From Mycobacterium arosiense ATCC BAA-1401 = DSM 45069 (lineage in GTDB: Bacteria > Actinomycetota > Actinomycetes > Mycobacteriales > Mycobacteriaceae): a stretch of 54,824 bases of DNA. The stretch lies in contig NZ_MVHG01000028.1 in the NCBI RefSeq assembly GCF_002086125.1, positions 1-54,824 of the forward strand. The letters run 5' to 3'. A program made the position numbers and the translations under genes. Below are positions 21,322-29,699 of this stretch, in pieces; the stretch's first letter is position 1; each line of letters starts with the position of its first letter. The notes beneath the pieces are model-generated. The model was not told the DNA's origin and made no database searches. It saw nothing but the letters and a program-made list of their open reading frames with translations.

Positions 21322-21717
21322 ATGACCGACGTCCAATCCGCACCCAAGTTCAGCGCCGAGACGTTCGCGGCGTTTTGGGCCGCGCCCACCATGTCGGGCG
21401 GCTTCGACATCCTGGCCGACGACATTGTGGGCTACTGGCCGGGCGACCCGGAGCCGGTCCGGGGCATCGAGCCTTACACGGCGAAGATCGCCGAAATACT
21501 AAACGCCGCACCGGATTTAAAGCTTGAGGTGATCGACAGCGCCACCGTGCCGGGCGACGACCCCGGAGAGGAACTGGTGTTTTTGCACTACGTCGGCCGG
21601 GGCACCGGCCCCGACGGACCGTTCCGAATTCGGGGGCTCGACCGGGTTCGCACCCGCGACGGGATCGTCGTGGAAAACGTCATCCGTTACGACCCGCTAT
21701 TTCTCGCCCGGGGCTGA
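21322..21717 (+). CDS. NTF2/SnoaL-like domain protein
   Basis: 131 residues with the cone-shaped NTF2 fold (FSAETFAAFWAAPT, DDIVGYWPGDPEPVRGIEPY, VENVIRYDPLFLARG). Family members include ketosteroid isomerases, polyketide cyclases and many proteins of unknown role. It has an excellent ribosome-binding site, AAGGAGG, at 21311-21317 before the ATG at 21322. It is divergent from the XRE regulator, a common arrangement for a regulator and its target, so its expression may be controlled by that protein. Confidence 0.8.
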   Translation: MTDVQSAPKFSAETFAAFWAAPTMSGGFDILADDIVGYWPGDPEPVRGIEPYTAKIAEILNAAPDLKLEVIDSATVPGDDPGEELVFLHYVGRGTGPDGPFRIRGLDRVRTRDGIVVENVIRYDPLFLARG

Positions 21718-21725
21718 GCGGCGAG

Positions 21726-22073
21726 CTACTGGCCCACGACGCAGAACACGTTGCCCTCGGGGTCGGCCAGCACCACCCAGCGGAAGTGGTCGCCGAATCG
21801 GTGCCGGCCGACCTCGGTCGCTCCGGCCGCGGTCAGCCGGGACGCCTCGGCGTCGACATCGGCCGCACCCAAATCCAGGTGCACGCGGTTCTTTCCGGGC
21901 GTCGGATCGGGCACCTTCTGGAATCCGAGCCGCAGCCCTTCCGAAAAGGTCACCGCGGTGAACTCACCGGCGAGCACATCGTGCGTCGTGCCGCCGAACT
22001 GTTCGGCCCACCAGCCGGCCAGCTTCGCCGGGTCCTCACAGTCGAAGGTCAGCATCTCCACGTTGAGGGCCAT
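21726..22073 (-). CDS. VOC-family (glyoxalase-like) protein
   Basis: 115 residues, same length and position as Rv0801. It shows two paired beta-alpha-beta modules of the glyoxalase/bleomycin-resistance fold, with VHLDLGAADVDAEASRLTAAGA and WVVLADPEGNVFCVV, the latter carrying the usual metal-binding Glu region. No substrate can be assigned. It lies 18 bases downstream of pepC on the same strand and converges on the NTF2-like gene. Confidence 0.82.
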   Translation of the reverse strand: MALNVEMLTFDCEDPAKLAGWWAEQFGGTTHDVLAGEFTAVTFSEGLRLGFQKVPDPTPGKNRVHLDLGAADVDAEASRLTAAGATEVGRHRFGDHFRWVVLADPEGNVFCVVGQ

Positions 22074-22091
22074 ACGGCAGACCCTATGCCG

Positions 22092-23363
22092 CTAATCGGC
22101 GGAAAGGAACGCGTGCATCGCGGCCGAGTAGGCGGCGACGTCCTGCGCGCCCATCAGCTCACGCGCCGAGTGCATCGCGAGCTGCGCGGCGCCCACGTCG
22201 ACGGTGGGAATGCCCGTGCGCGCGGAGGTCAATGGTCCGATCGTCGACCCGCACGGCAGGTCGGCCCGGTGTTCGTAGCGCTGCAACGGCACTCCGGCCC
22301 GCTGGCAGGCCAGCGCGAAGGCCGCGGCCGTGCGGCCGTCGGTGGCATAACGCAGGTTGGGATGCACCTTGAGCACCGGTCCGGCGTTGACCGCTATCTG
22401 ATGGCCGGGCTCGTGCCGCTCCGGATAGTTGGGGTGGGTGGCATGCGCCATGTCGGCCGAAGCCAGTAGCGAGGCCGGCAGCCGGCGCAGGTAGTCTTCG
22501 CGACTACCGCCCGCCGCCAGCACAATTCGCTCGAGCACGGTACCCAGCAGGTCGGATTGCGCGCCGTGGTCCGACGACGACCCGACCTCCTCGTGATCGA
22601 AGAGCACCAACACCGGCAGCTGGGCCGCGGGCTCTTCTACGGCCAGCAACGCCTGCAGCCCCGCATAACAACTGGCCTGATTGTCCAGCCGCGGCGCGCT
22701 CAACAGGCTGGCGTCGGCGCCGATCACGGTGGCGGGCGTCAAATCGTGGGTCATCAGGTCGGCGGCCAGCACGTCGGTTGCCGCCACTCCGGCGCGGTCC
22801 GCGACGTAATCGACGAACGGCCGCGCCGTCTCGCCGACACCCCAGACCGCGTTGACGTGTCGCTGCGGGTCCAAGGTGAGCGACTTGCGGTCCTCGGCCA
22901 GGTGAATGGCCAGCTGCGGCACCCGCAAGATCGGCTCGTCGATCCGCACCAGCCGGTGCGCGATTCCGCCGGGTTCGTCGGCCGCCCGCACCGACAGGCG
23001 CCCACTGATGCCCAGATCGCGGTCCAGCCAAGAGTTGAGCCACGCGCCCCCATACGGCTCCAGCGCCACCACCCGCCAGCCGCCGACCACCCGGTCGGGA
23101 TGCTGCTTGACCCGGAGGTTCGGGCTGTCGGTGTGTGCCCCGACGATCCGGAACGGGCCGGGCGCCCCGGCCGAGTTCCACGCGACCAGCGAGCCGGCCC
23201 GCACCGTGAAGTAGCGGCCCGGCTCGGAAGGCCACGGTTGGGTCTCGTCCAGTTCGGTGTATCCGGCAGCGGTCAACCGAGCGGCCACCGTGGCACAGAC
23301 ATGAAACGGCGACGGGGACGCATCGATGAATCCGCCGAGTCCTTGCGCGCTCGCTGAGGACAT
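22092..23363 (-). CDS. pepC: M18-family aminopeptidase PepC (aspartyl aminopeptidase type)
   Basis: 423 residues. It is a zinc aminopeptidase removing acidic N-terminal residues from peptides. Metal and catalytic motifs are visible: [39 protein letters not shown] and [18 protein letters not shown], and the C-terminal [16 protein letters not shown]. The ATG at 23363 gives [22 protein letters not shown], matching the M. tuberculosis N-terminus; an upstream in-frame ATG at 23402 would lie within the region of the divergent peroxidase promoter. It is divergent from dyp. Confidence 0.93.
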   Translation of the reverse strand: MSSASAQGLGGFIDASPSPFHVCATVAARLTAAGYTELDETQPWPSEPGRYFTVRAGSLVAWNSAGAPGPFRIVGAHTDSPNLRVKQHPDRVVGGWRVVALEPYGGAWLNSWLDRDLGISGRLSVRAADEPGGIAHRLVRIDEPILRVPQLAIHLAEDRKSLTLDPQRHVNAVWGVGETARPFVDYVADRAGVAATDVLAADLMTHDLTPATVIGADASLLSAPRLDNQASCYAGLQALLAVEEPAAQLPVLVLFDHEEVGSSSDHGAQSDLLGTVLERIVLAAGGSREDYLRRLPASLLASADMAHATHPNYPERHEPGHQIAVNAGPVLKVHPNLRYATDGRTAAAFALACQRAGVPLQRYEHRADLPCGSTIGPLTSARTGIPTVDVGAAQLAMHSARELMGAQDVAAYSAAMHAFLSAD

Positions 23364-23424
23364 CACCTGGTTTCGAGGCCCGCCGGACATGTTGAACATC
23401 ATGGCTGTCCGCCGCCGCGGTCTT

Positions 23425-23493
23425 CACGCTAGGGTCGATTGCGCGCTCCTTGCTCGCGCCGCTTCCGGCGCTCACCGTCGCCACGCTAGGGTC
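23425..23493 (+). repeat. Duplicated 12-bp promoter motif CACGCTAGGGTC
   Basis: CACGCTAGGGTC occurs at 23425-23436 and again at 23482-23493, 57 bases apart. Each copy includes TAGGGT, a possible -10 element. Only the second is at leaderless spacing (seven bases) from the GTG of the peroxidase gene. Confidence 0.7.
23487..23492 (+). promoter_or_regulatory. -10 element of the DyP-encapsulin operon
   Basis: TAGGGT matches TANNNT and ends seven bases before the GTG start at 23500; no ribosome-binding site is visible, so a leaderless transcript is likely. Confidence 0.6.
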
Positions 23494-23499
23494 ACCCAC

Positions 23500-24507
23500 G
23501 TGCCCCCCGTCCAACCGCAACCGATCCTCGCGCCGTTGACGCCAGCGGCGATCTTCCTTGTGGTGACCATCGATGACGGCGGAGAGGCGACGGTGCACGA
23601 CGCACTGCCCGGAATCCCCGGACTGGTGCGCGCGATCGGCTTCCGTGAACCGCAGAAGCGGTTGTCGGCGATCGCCTCGATCGGCTCGGACGCGTGGGAC
23701 CGCTTGTTCTCCGGACCACGCCCCGCCGAACTGCATCGGTTCCCCGAGCTGAACGGACCGCGGCACAGCGCTCCCGCCACCCCCGGGGACCTGTTGTTCC
23801 ACATCAGGGCCGAGAGCTTGGATGTCTGCTTCGAGCTGGCCGACCGGATCCTCAAATCGATGGCGGGCGCGGTCACCGTGGTCGACGAGGTGCATGGCTT
23901 CCGCTACTTCGACAACCGCGACTTGCTCGGCTTCGTTGACGGCACGGAGAACCCGGACGGCGCGTTGGCCGTCAGTGCGACCGCAATCGGCGACGAGGAC
24001 CCCGACTTCGCCGGCTCTTGCTATGTGCACGTGCAAAAGTACGTGCACGACATGTCGTCATGGAATTCGATCTCGGTGACCGAGCAGGAGCGGGTGATCG
24101 GCCGGACCAAACTGGACGACATCGAACTGGACGACGACGTCAAGCCGGCCGACGCCCACATCGCGCTCAACGTCATCACCGACGACGACGGCACGGAACT
24201 GAAAATCGTGCGGCACAACATGCCGTTCGGAGAACTCGGCAAGGGCGAGTACGGCACGTACTTCATCGGCTACTCGCGGACGCCGCAAGTCACCGAACGG
24301 ATGCTGCGCAACATGTTTCTGGGCGATCCTCCGGGTAACACCGACCGCATCCTCGACTTCTCCACCGCCGTCACGGGCGGAATGTTCTTCTCCCCCACCC
24401 TCGACTTCCTCGATGATCCGCCGGCACTGCCCGCAGCGTCGGCGGCGGAAACTCCCGTTGCACAGCACGGCTCACTTTCGATCGGCAGCCTGAAAGGAAC
24501 CTCATGA
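23500..24507 (+). CDS. dyp: Dye-decolourising heme peroxidase, encapsulin cargo
   Basis: 335 residues, identical in length to Rv0799c. It is a DyP-type peroxidase with the GFVDGTENP motif (catalytic Asp147), proximal heme His220, and distal Arg238 and Asn240 in VRHNMPFG. The C-terminus, after a Pro/Ala-rich linker (about 308-324), ends SLSIGSLKGTS, the cargo-loading peptide that docks the enzyme inside an encapsulin shell. The GTG at 23500 is favoured by homology and by the leaderless -10 box. Its stop overlaps the encapsulin ATG (ATGA), giving fixed co-expression of cargo and shell. Confidence 0.95.
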   Translation: MPPVQPQPILAPLTPAAIFLVVTIDDGGEATVHDALPGIPGLVRAIGFREPQKRLSAIASIGSDAWDRLFSGPRPAELHRFPELNGPRHSAPATPGDLLFHIRAESLDVCFELADRILKSMAGAVTVVDEVHGFRYFDNRDLLGFVDGTENPDGALAVSATAIGDEDPDFAGSCYVHVQKYVHDMSSWNSISVTEQERVIGRTKLDDIELDDDVKPADAHIALNVITDDDGTELKIVRHNMPFGELGKGEYGTYFIGYSRTPQVTERMLRNMFLGDPPGNTDRILDFSTAVTGGMFFSPTLDFLDDPPALPAASAAETPVAQHGSLSIGSLKGTS

Positions 24508-25301
24508 ACAACCTCTACCGCGACCTGGCACCGGTCACCGACGCCGCCTGGGACGAGATCGAAACCGAGGCGACCCGCACCTTCAAACGCCACATCGCCG
24601 GGCGCCGAGTCGTCGACGTCAGCGAGCCGGGCGGACCGATCGCCGCCGCCGTCAGCACCGGTCGTCTCGCCAACGTGGCATCGCCCACCGAAGGTGTCGA
24701 GGCTCATCTGCGGGAGAGCAAACCCCTTGTGCGTCTGCGGGTTCCGTTCACCTTGTCGCGCTATGAGATCGACAACGTCGAGCGCGGCGCCAACGATTCG
24801 GACTGGGACCCGGTCAAGGCGGCCGCCAAGAAGTTGGCGTTCGTGGAAGACCGGGCCATCTTCGAGGGCTACGCCGCGGCGTCGATCGAGGGCATCCGCT
24901 CGGCCAGTTCGAACAAGTCGCTGACCCTGCCGGCCGACCCCCGCGAAATTCCCGACGTCATCACTCAGGCGATCTCCGAACTCCGGCTGGCCGGCGTCGA
25001 CGGCCCGTACTCGGTGCTGCTGTCCGCCGATGTCTACACGCGGGTCAGCGAGACCACCGAGCACGGGTATCCAATCCTCGAACACATCGATCGACTGGTT
25101 CCCGGCGACATCATCTGGGCACCGGCCATCGACGGCGCCTTCGTGCTGACCACCCGCGGCGGCGACTTCGACCTGCAGCTCGGCACCGATGTGTCGATCG
25201 GATACACCAGCCATGACGCGGACACCGTGCAGCTGTATCTGCAGGAGACGCTGACCTTCCTGTGCTACACCGCCGAGGCATCCGTCCCGCTGAACCCTTA
25301 G
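24504..25301 (+). CDS. cfp29: Encapsulin shell protein (CFP29 type)
   Basis: 265 residues with the HK97 capsid fold; 60 copies assemble into a 20-25 nm shell in the studied homologues. It starts MNNLYRDLAPVTDAAWDEIE, includes the E-loop region LVRLRVPFTLSRYEIDNVER, and ends in the P-domain/A-domain segment LSADVYTRVSETTEHGYPIL to FLCYTAEASVPLNP. M. tuberculosis CFP29 (Rv0798c) packages DyP and can also hold BfrB and FolB under oxidative stress. AAAGGA before the ATG and the ATGA overlap with dyp indicate coupled translation. Confidence 0.96.
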   Translation: MNNLYRDLAPVTDAAWDEIETEATRTFKRHIAGRRVVDVSEPGGPIAAAVSTGRLANVASPTEGVEAHLRESKPLVRLRVPFTLSRYEIDNVERGANDSDWDPVKAAAKKLAFVEDRAIFEGYAAASIEGIRSASSNKSLTLPADPREIPDVITQAISELRLAGVDGPYSVLLSADVYTRVSETTEHGYPILEHIDRLVPGDIIWAPAIDGAFVLTTRGGDFDLQLGTDVSIGYTSHDADTVQLYLQETLTFLCYTAEASVPLNP

Positions 25302-25369
25302 GAATAAACGCCGGCGAACCGCTGCTTACCGGAGAACAATTCAACTTCTCTCCTGAAGGCAGGATTTCG

Positions 25370-26110
25370 ATGGCAACATCACTGGCCGGCTCCACCGCTT
25401 TGGTGACCGGCGCTACATCAGGTATCGGCCGGGAAATCGCACTGCAGCTTGCACAGCGCGGCGCCGAGGTCGTGGTGCAGGGCCGCGACGCCGAACGCGG
25501 CGCCAAAACGGTCCGCGATATCGAAAACGCCGGTGGTAAAGCGGGTTTCGTCACCGCGGACCTCAACGTTGCCGACGATGTGCGACGGTTGGCCACCGAG
25601 GCCGGGCCGGTGGACATCCTGATCAACAACGCCGGCATCTACCAGTTCGGCCCTACCGTCGACACCGTCGATGTGACCTTCGACGAACACGTGAACGTCA
25701 ACCTGCGTGCGCCGTACATCCTGGTGCAACAGTTGGTGCCCGCCATGGCCGCTCGGGGTAGCGGCGCCGTGGTCAATGTGAGCACCCTCGCAGCGTCGGT
25801 CGCAACGCGCGGGGCGGGGATCTACGGGGCCACCAAGGCCGGCCTGGAGCAACTGACCCGCGTGTGGGCCGATGAATACGGCGAGTCGGGAGTGCGGGTG
25901 AACGCGGTGGCCGCCGGGCCCACGGACACGCCCGGGACGGCGGCGATGCCGGAAGCCCTGGCGACCATTGCGGCGACCACCGCGCTCAAGCGGGTGGCCG
26001 ATGCGAGCGAAATCGCCAGTGCCGTGGTCTTTCTCGCATCTCCAGAGGCGAGCTATGTCACTGGTGCCGTCTTGCACGCGACCGGAGGTCAGCAAGGAAT
26101 CGCCGCCTGA
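25370..26110 (+). CDS. Short-chain dehydrogenase/reductase
   Basis: 246 residues, classical SDR. The NAD(P)-binding TGATSGIGRE is at about 14-23, NNAG at about 88-91, and the catalytic Ser (NVSTLAASVATRG), Tyr and Lys (YGATKAG) are in place. An Arg after the second strand (QGRDAERG) favours NADP(H). The substrate is unknown. It begins 68 bases after the encapsulin stop on the same strand, so read-through is possible, but there is no cargo-loading peptide at its C-terminus (TGGQQGIAA). M. tuberculosis has no equivalent here, as far as I recall. Confidence 0.88.
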   Translation: MATSLAGSTALVTGATSGIGREIALQLAQRGAEVVVQGRDAERGAKTVRDIENAGGKAGFVTADLNVADDVRRLATEAGPVDILINNAGIYQFGPTVDTVDVTFDEHVNVNLRAPYILVQQLVPAMAARGSGAVVNVSTLAASVATRGAGIYGATKAGLEQLTRVWADEYGESGVRVNAVAAGPTDTPGTAAMPEALATIAATTALKRVADASEIASAVVFLASPEASYVTGAVLHATGGQQGIAA

Positions 26111-26113
26111 GGA

Positions 26114-27826
26114 CTAGAGATCGAGCACCACGTCGGTTTCCGGTGCCGCCGAACAGATCAGGACTGAACCGTCGCCGGGCGGCTCCAGCGGCTGCTGAAC
26201 GTAAGTGGTTGCGCCGGCGACGATTCCGGTGACGCACAGGTGACACACGCCGCTCCTGCAGGAGAAGCGGGTTGGCACGTCGCAGGCTTCGGCGAGGTCG
26301 AGGATGCTGCGGTACTCGGGTGACCAATTGACCGTCAACCCGCTCCGGGTGAAGGTGATGGGCGGTCCGATGCCCGGCGGTCCGGCAGGCGGGTGGGGCG
26401 GCTTGCGCTCGCCCGTCTCGACAACGCCCGGGTTGATCGCGGGCAGTGCGCCGAACAGCTCGCTGTGAATCCGGCTCGGGTCGAATCCCAGGCCGGTCAG
26501 GGCATCGCGCATATCCGTCATGAATTGGATTGGACCGCAGAGGTAAACGGTGGCGTCGGTTGGCAGGCCCAGTTGCGCGATGGACTCCCGGCGCAGCCGG
26601 CCCTGCGTTTCGGTGTAAAAAACCCGCTGCCGGGCGTGCGGTAACGATCCGATGAGCGTCTCGACTTCGACTGCGAACACTTGCGTTTCGCGGTTACGGG
26701 TGACGTGTAACCACCAGATGTCGCGGCGACTCCCGGCAGTGGACAAGGCATGCAGCATCGCCAGGACCGGTGTCGCTCCGATGCCGGCGGAGAACAGGAC
26801 GACCGGACCGCTGTCGTCGGTCAGGTAGAAGTCGCCGCGGGGAGCGGCCGCGGCGATCACCGACCCCGGCTTGATGTGGGTGTGCAGCCACCGGCTCACT
26901 ACGCCATGGTCCTCGCGCTTGACACTGATGCGGTAATAGCCGGCGCAGGAATCATCCGACAGGGAATAGCTGCGCAACGGTGCGGGATCGCCGGCGTCGG
27001 CGAGCCTGACCGTCAGGTACTGTCCGGGCAACGCCGGTGGCAGCGGCGCTGCGTCGTCGGCCTGGAGCCGGATCGAGAGCACTTCCCCGCTTTCCCAACA
27101 GGTTTCGGTGACGCGCAAATTACGGAAGCCCTTCCAACCCGGTTCGACTATGGGTGGTGTCGCCGCGGATGTGGCGCCATCGTGCGCGGCCAGCAGCTCG
27201 TGAAACGATTGCTGCCAACCCGGGCTCAACGCCGGAATGTCGACGGCCTTGCGCAGCGTCTCGATGTTGCGATCGGGTAGATAAAGAAGCGCGTCCACGT
27301 CGACGACGCTGAGTTCATGGCGGCCTCGGCTTGTCCGCACGATGTCGTCGCCGGCGCGCACGTGTCCCTCGGTGATCACGCGGAAGTAAAACCCCGGGCG
27401 ATGCTGGGACACCAGCAGATTGGGCATGTCGGGCTCGTCGAGGCGAAGGCCGACCCGAAAGCAGGTGACGCGCGGCCGGGTCACCTCGAACTCGGCGTCA
27501 CCGATGCGATAGCGGTCGCCGATGCAGACGTCGTCATCGGCGAGTCCGGTCACGGTGAAGTTTTCACCGAAGTGCCCGGCTCGCAGATCGTCGCGCCCCA
27601 GGTAGCTCTTCCAGAAGTCGTAGGACTCGCTCTGGTACACCATCACCGCGCGCTGTTCACCGCCGTGACCGGCGAGGTCACCCTGACCGTCGCCGTCGAT
27701 GTTCAGGCGGCGCACCATGACGGGTCCCTCGGTCGGAACCTTCCAGATCCCGGTGTAGACGGTTTTGTCCCGCCATTCGACGTTCTTGGGCATGCCCACG
27801 TTCACCGAAACAAGCCTGCCCACCAT
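26114..27826 (-). CDS. MOSC - ferredoxin-reductase - [2Fe-2S] ferredoxin fusion protein
   Basis: 570 residues in three parts. Residues 1 to about 215 form a YiiM-type MOSC domain (GDLAGHGGEQRAVMVYQSES, GHFGENFTVTGL, TCFRVGLRL); its Cys in RVTCFRVG is the likely molybdenum-cofactor ligand. Residues about 240-470 form a flavin/NAD(P)H reductase module (LRSYSLSDD for the flavin, VVLFSAGIGATPVLAMLHAL for the nucleotide). The C-terminus is a plant-type ferredoxin with Cys523, Cys528, Cys531 and Cys558. This suggests a self-sufficient, NAD(P)H-driven molybdenum-dependent reductase, perhaps for N-hydroxylated compounds as for YiiM. That role is inferred. Confidence 0.87.
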   Translation of the reverse strand: MVGRLVSVNVGMPKNVEWRDKTVYTGIWKVPTEGPVMVRRLNIDGDGQGDLAGHGGEQRAVMVYQSESYDFWKSYLGRDDLRAGHFGENFTVTGLADDDVCIGDRYRIGDAEFEVTRPRVTCFRVGLRLDEPDMPNLLVSQHRPGFYFRVITEGHVRAGDDIVRTSRGRHELSVVDVDALLYLPDRNIETLRKAVDIPALSPGWQQSFHELLAAHDGATSAATPPIVEPGWKGFRNLRVTETCWESGEVLSIRLQADDAAPLPPALPGQYLTVRLADAGDPAPLRSYSLSDDSCAGYYRISVKREDHGVVSRWLHTHIKPGSVIAAAAPRGDFYLTDDSGPVVLFSAGIGATPVLAMLHALSTAGSRRDIWWLHVTRNRETQVFAVEVETLIGSLPHARQRVFYTETQGRLRRESIAQLGLPTDATVYLCGPIQFMTDMRDALTGLGFDPSRIHSELFGALPAINPGVVETGERKPPHPPAGPPGIGPPITFTRSGLTVNWSPEYRSILDLAEACDVPTRFSCRSGVCHLCVTGIVAGATTYVQQPLEPPGDGSVLICSAAPETDVVLDL

Positions 27827-27955
27827 GTCACCTCAAACCAGCTCGCATTCGCACCGAGCCCTAACTGGGATGGTTCGCCCAGAATATGGCAGGCCGGTCC
27901 GCGCGGCAATACATCGGCTGCACGGACTGTTGTCGCTCGCCGCGGTGGTGCATAA

Positions 27956-27971
27956 TGGGTCGCATAACCCA
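27956..27971. promoter_or_regulatory. TGGG-N8-CCCA operator-like palindrome, site 1
   Basis: TGGG-TCGCATAA-CCCA overlaps a possible -10 sequence (CATAAT, 27951-27956) 86 bases before the alpha/beta hydrolase start. The same 4-8-4 architecture recurs at 30418-30433 upstream of the DUF427 operon. A further TGGG half-site follows at 27976-27982. Confidence 0.6.
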
Positions 27972-28056
27972 GAATGTTGGGCTGATTTTTGCGGATCATC
28001 TATCGGACGCCGCCGCGGCGGACGACGGTGAAACCCGTTGAGTCAGGAGCAACGTC

Positions 28057-28926
28057 ATGCCTGCTGTTCACCATCGCTACGCCACCGTCGACGGCCGTCG
28101 ACTCTTCTACCGCGAGGCGGGAGACCCGGCCGCTCCGACCGTGCTCCTCCTGCACGGGTTTCCCACCAGCTCGTACATGTTCCGTCACCTGATACCGGCC
28201 CTCGCCGACGATTACCGCGTCATCGCGCCGGATCACCTGGGCTTCGGGTTGTCCGACGCGCCACCGGTCGACGAGTTCGACTACACCTTCGACGCGCTGA
28301 CCGATCTGACGGCAAACCTGCTGCGAGGCCTCGGCGTCGACCGATACGCCATGTACGTCCAGGACTACGGCGCGCCGATCGGCTGGCGACTCGCGCTGCG
28401 CGACCCGGCCGCGATCACCGCAATCATCAGCCAGAACGGCAATGGGTACGACGCGGGTTTCATCGAGAGCTTCTGGAAGGTCGTGCAGGCGTACCAACAG
28501 GAGCAGACGGCTGACGCCGAGGCGGCGGTGCGCCAGTTCCTCACCCTGGATGCCACCCGTTGGCAGTACGTGACCGGGGTGACCGACGAGACGCTGGTGG
28601 ACCCCGAATCCTGGCAGCACGACTACGCGCTGATCTCTCGTCCGGGCAATGACCTGGTGCAGCTCAGGCTGTTTCGCGACTACGCGACCAATGCTCCCCT
28701 TTATCCGCGCTTGCACGACTACTTCCGGGCCAGCCGGGTGCCCCTGCTGGTGGTCTGGGGCCGCGGCGATGAGATCTTCGGCCCGGCCGGTGCCGAGGCC
28801 TTCGCCGACGACCTGGCCGACGCCGAGATCCACCTGCTCGACGGCGGACACTTCCTGTTGGAGTCCGCGCTCGATGACGTCATCCCCCTGATCAGGAACT
28901 TCCTCGCCCGGCGGATCAAGGCCTGA
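28057..28926 (+). CDS. Alpha/beta hydrolase, dehalogenase/epoxide-hydrolase-like
   Basis: 289 residues. The nucleophile is an aspartate, Asp103, in VQDYGAPIG, with an oxyanion motif HGFP at 33-36 and catalytic His265 in DGGHFLL; GRGDEIFG supplies the acid. An aspartate nucleophile marks the haloalkane dehalogenase/epoxide hydrolase branch. However, the halide-stabilising Trp after the nucleophile is Tyr here, and the Asn of HGNP is Phe, so dehalogenase activity is doubtful and epoxide or ester hydrolysis is as likely. CAGGAG precedes the ATG at 28057. Its promoter carries palindrome site 1, and two TetR genes follow. Confidence 0.83.
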   Translation: MPAVHHRYATVDGRRLFYREAGDPAAPTVLLLHGFPTSSYMFRHLIPALADDYRVIAPDHLGFGLSDAPPVDEFDYTFDALTDLTANLLRGLGVDRYAMYVQDYGAPIGWRLALRDPAAITAIISQNGNGYDAGFIESFWKVVQAYQQEQTADAEAAVRQFLTLDATRWQYVTGVTDETLVDPESWQHDYALISRPGNDLVQLRLFRDYATNAPLYPRLHDYFRASRVPLLVVWGRGDEIFGPAGAEAFADDLADAEIHLLDGGHFLLESALDDVIPLIRNFLARRIKA

Positions 28927-28970
28927 TCCGTTCTGGGCTGAAGATCCCATAAATGGGGGCGCTCCCGGGT

Positions 28971-28976
28971 TAGCCT
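28971..28976 (+). promoter_or_regulatory. -10 element of the first TetR gene
   Basis: TAGCCT matches TANNNT and ends six bases before the ATG at 28983, leaderless spacing. Upstream at 28946-28957 lies CCCATAAATGGG, a perfect CCCAT/ATGGG dyad that could be an operator. Confidence 0.5.
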
Positions 28977-28982
28977 GACGCG

Positions 28983-29675
28983 ATGGCCCATTCCGATGTT
29001 CGCGACGAACGGTTGACCGCCAAAGGACGCGCCACCCGCGACCGGATCGTGCGCGCCGCCGCCGAGTTGATCGTCACCGAGGGCCTGTCCGCGTCGAACA
29101 TGGACAGTGTCCGGCGGGCGGCTTCGGTCAGCGGCTCGCAACTCACCCACTATTTCGCCGACAAGGCGGCGCTGATCCGGGCGGTGATCCGCCGCCAGAT
29201 CGGCGTGGTCTTGGACTTTCACCGCCAGCCCACGCTTCGGGGCCTGGGTTCCTTTGACGACTTCGAGCGGTGGATCGACCTAAACATGCGCTACCTGCGG
29301 CGCATCGGCTATTTCGGCACCCCCACCTATCACGCGCTCACCGCCCAGTTGGCGAAGTCAGACGACGCCACGCGCGACGCGTTGGCCGCCGGTTACCGAC
29401 AGTGGATTGATCTGTTGGAGCAGGCAATTGCGTGGATGAAAGACGACGGGTTGCTGGTTCGCGATGCCGATCCACACCGGCTGGCGTTGGTGATCGTCAC
29501 CGCGCACCAGGGCGGTGGCGTGCTGACCTTCACCTACCAAGAGGAGTGGCCGCACGCCGACGCGATTCGCTTCGCGGTCAACTACCTGCGGCTGTTCGCC
29601 GCCGACCCCGCCGAGCGAGCACCCCGTGCGGCGCGCCGGGCCCGCGGGCGTCGCCCGGCACGACGGGTCGGCTGA
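28983..29675 (+). CDS. TetR-family regulator, first of a tandem pair
   Basis: 230 residues. The N-terminal HTH (TRDRIVRAAAELIVTEG to NMDSVRRAASVSGSQLTHYFADKAAL, about 18-64) is typical of TetR repressors. The ligand domain has the YRQWIDLLEQAIAWM and AHQGGGVLTF stretches seen in its neighbour. The C-terminal tail is Arg-rich (APRAARRARGRRPARR). The ATG at 28983 has no ribosome-binding site but a -10 box at leaderless spacing. The gene lies between the hydrolase it may control and its paralogue at 29700. Confidence 0.9.
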   Translation: MAHSDVRDERLTAKGRATRDRIVRAAAELIVTEGLSASNMDSVRRAASVSGSQLTHYFADKAALIRAVIRRQIGVVLDFHRQPTLRGLGSFDDFERWIDLNMRYLRRIGYFGTPTYHALTAQLAKSDDATRDALAAGYRQWIDLLEQAIAWMKDDGLLVRDADPHRLALVIVTAHQGGGVLTFTYQEEWPHADAIRFAVNYLRLFAADPAERAPRAARRARGRRPARRVG

Positions 29676-29699
29676 CCGATTGGTGCCGAAGGCGGCGAA

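Noticed and set aside
25370..26110. SDR as additional encapsulin cargo
   Set aside because: Its C-terminus has no LSIGSLKG-like peptide.
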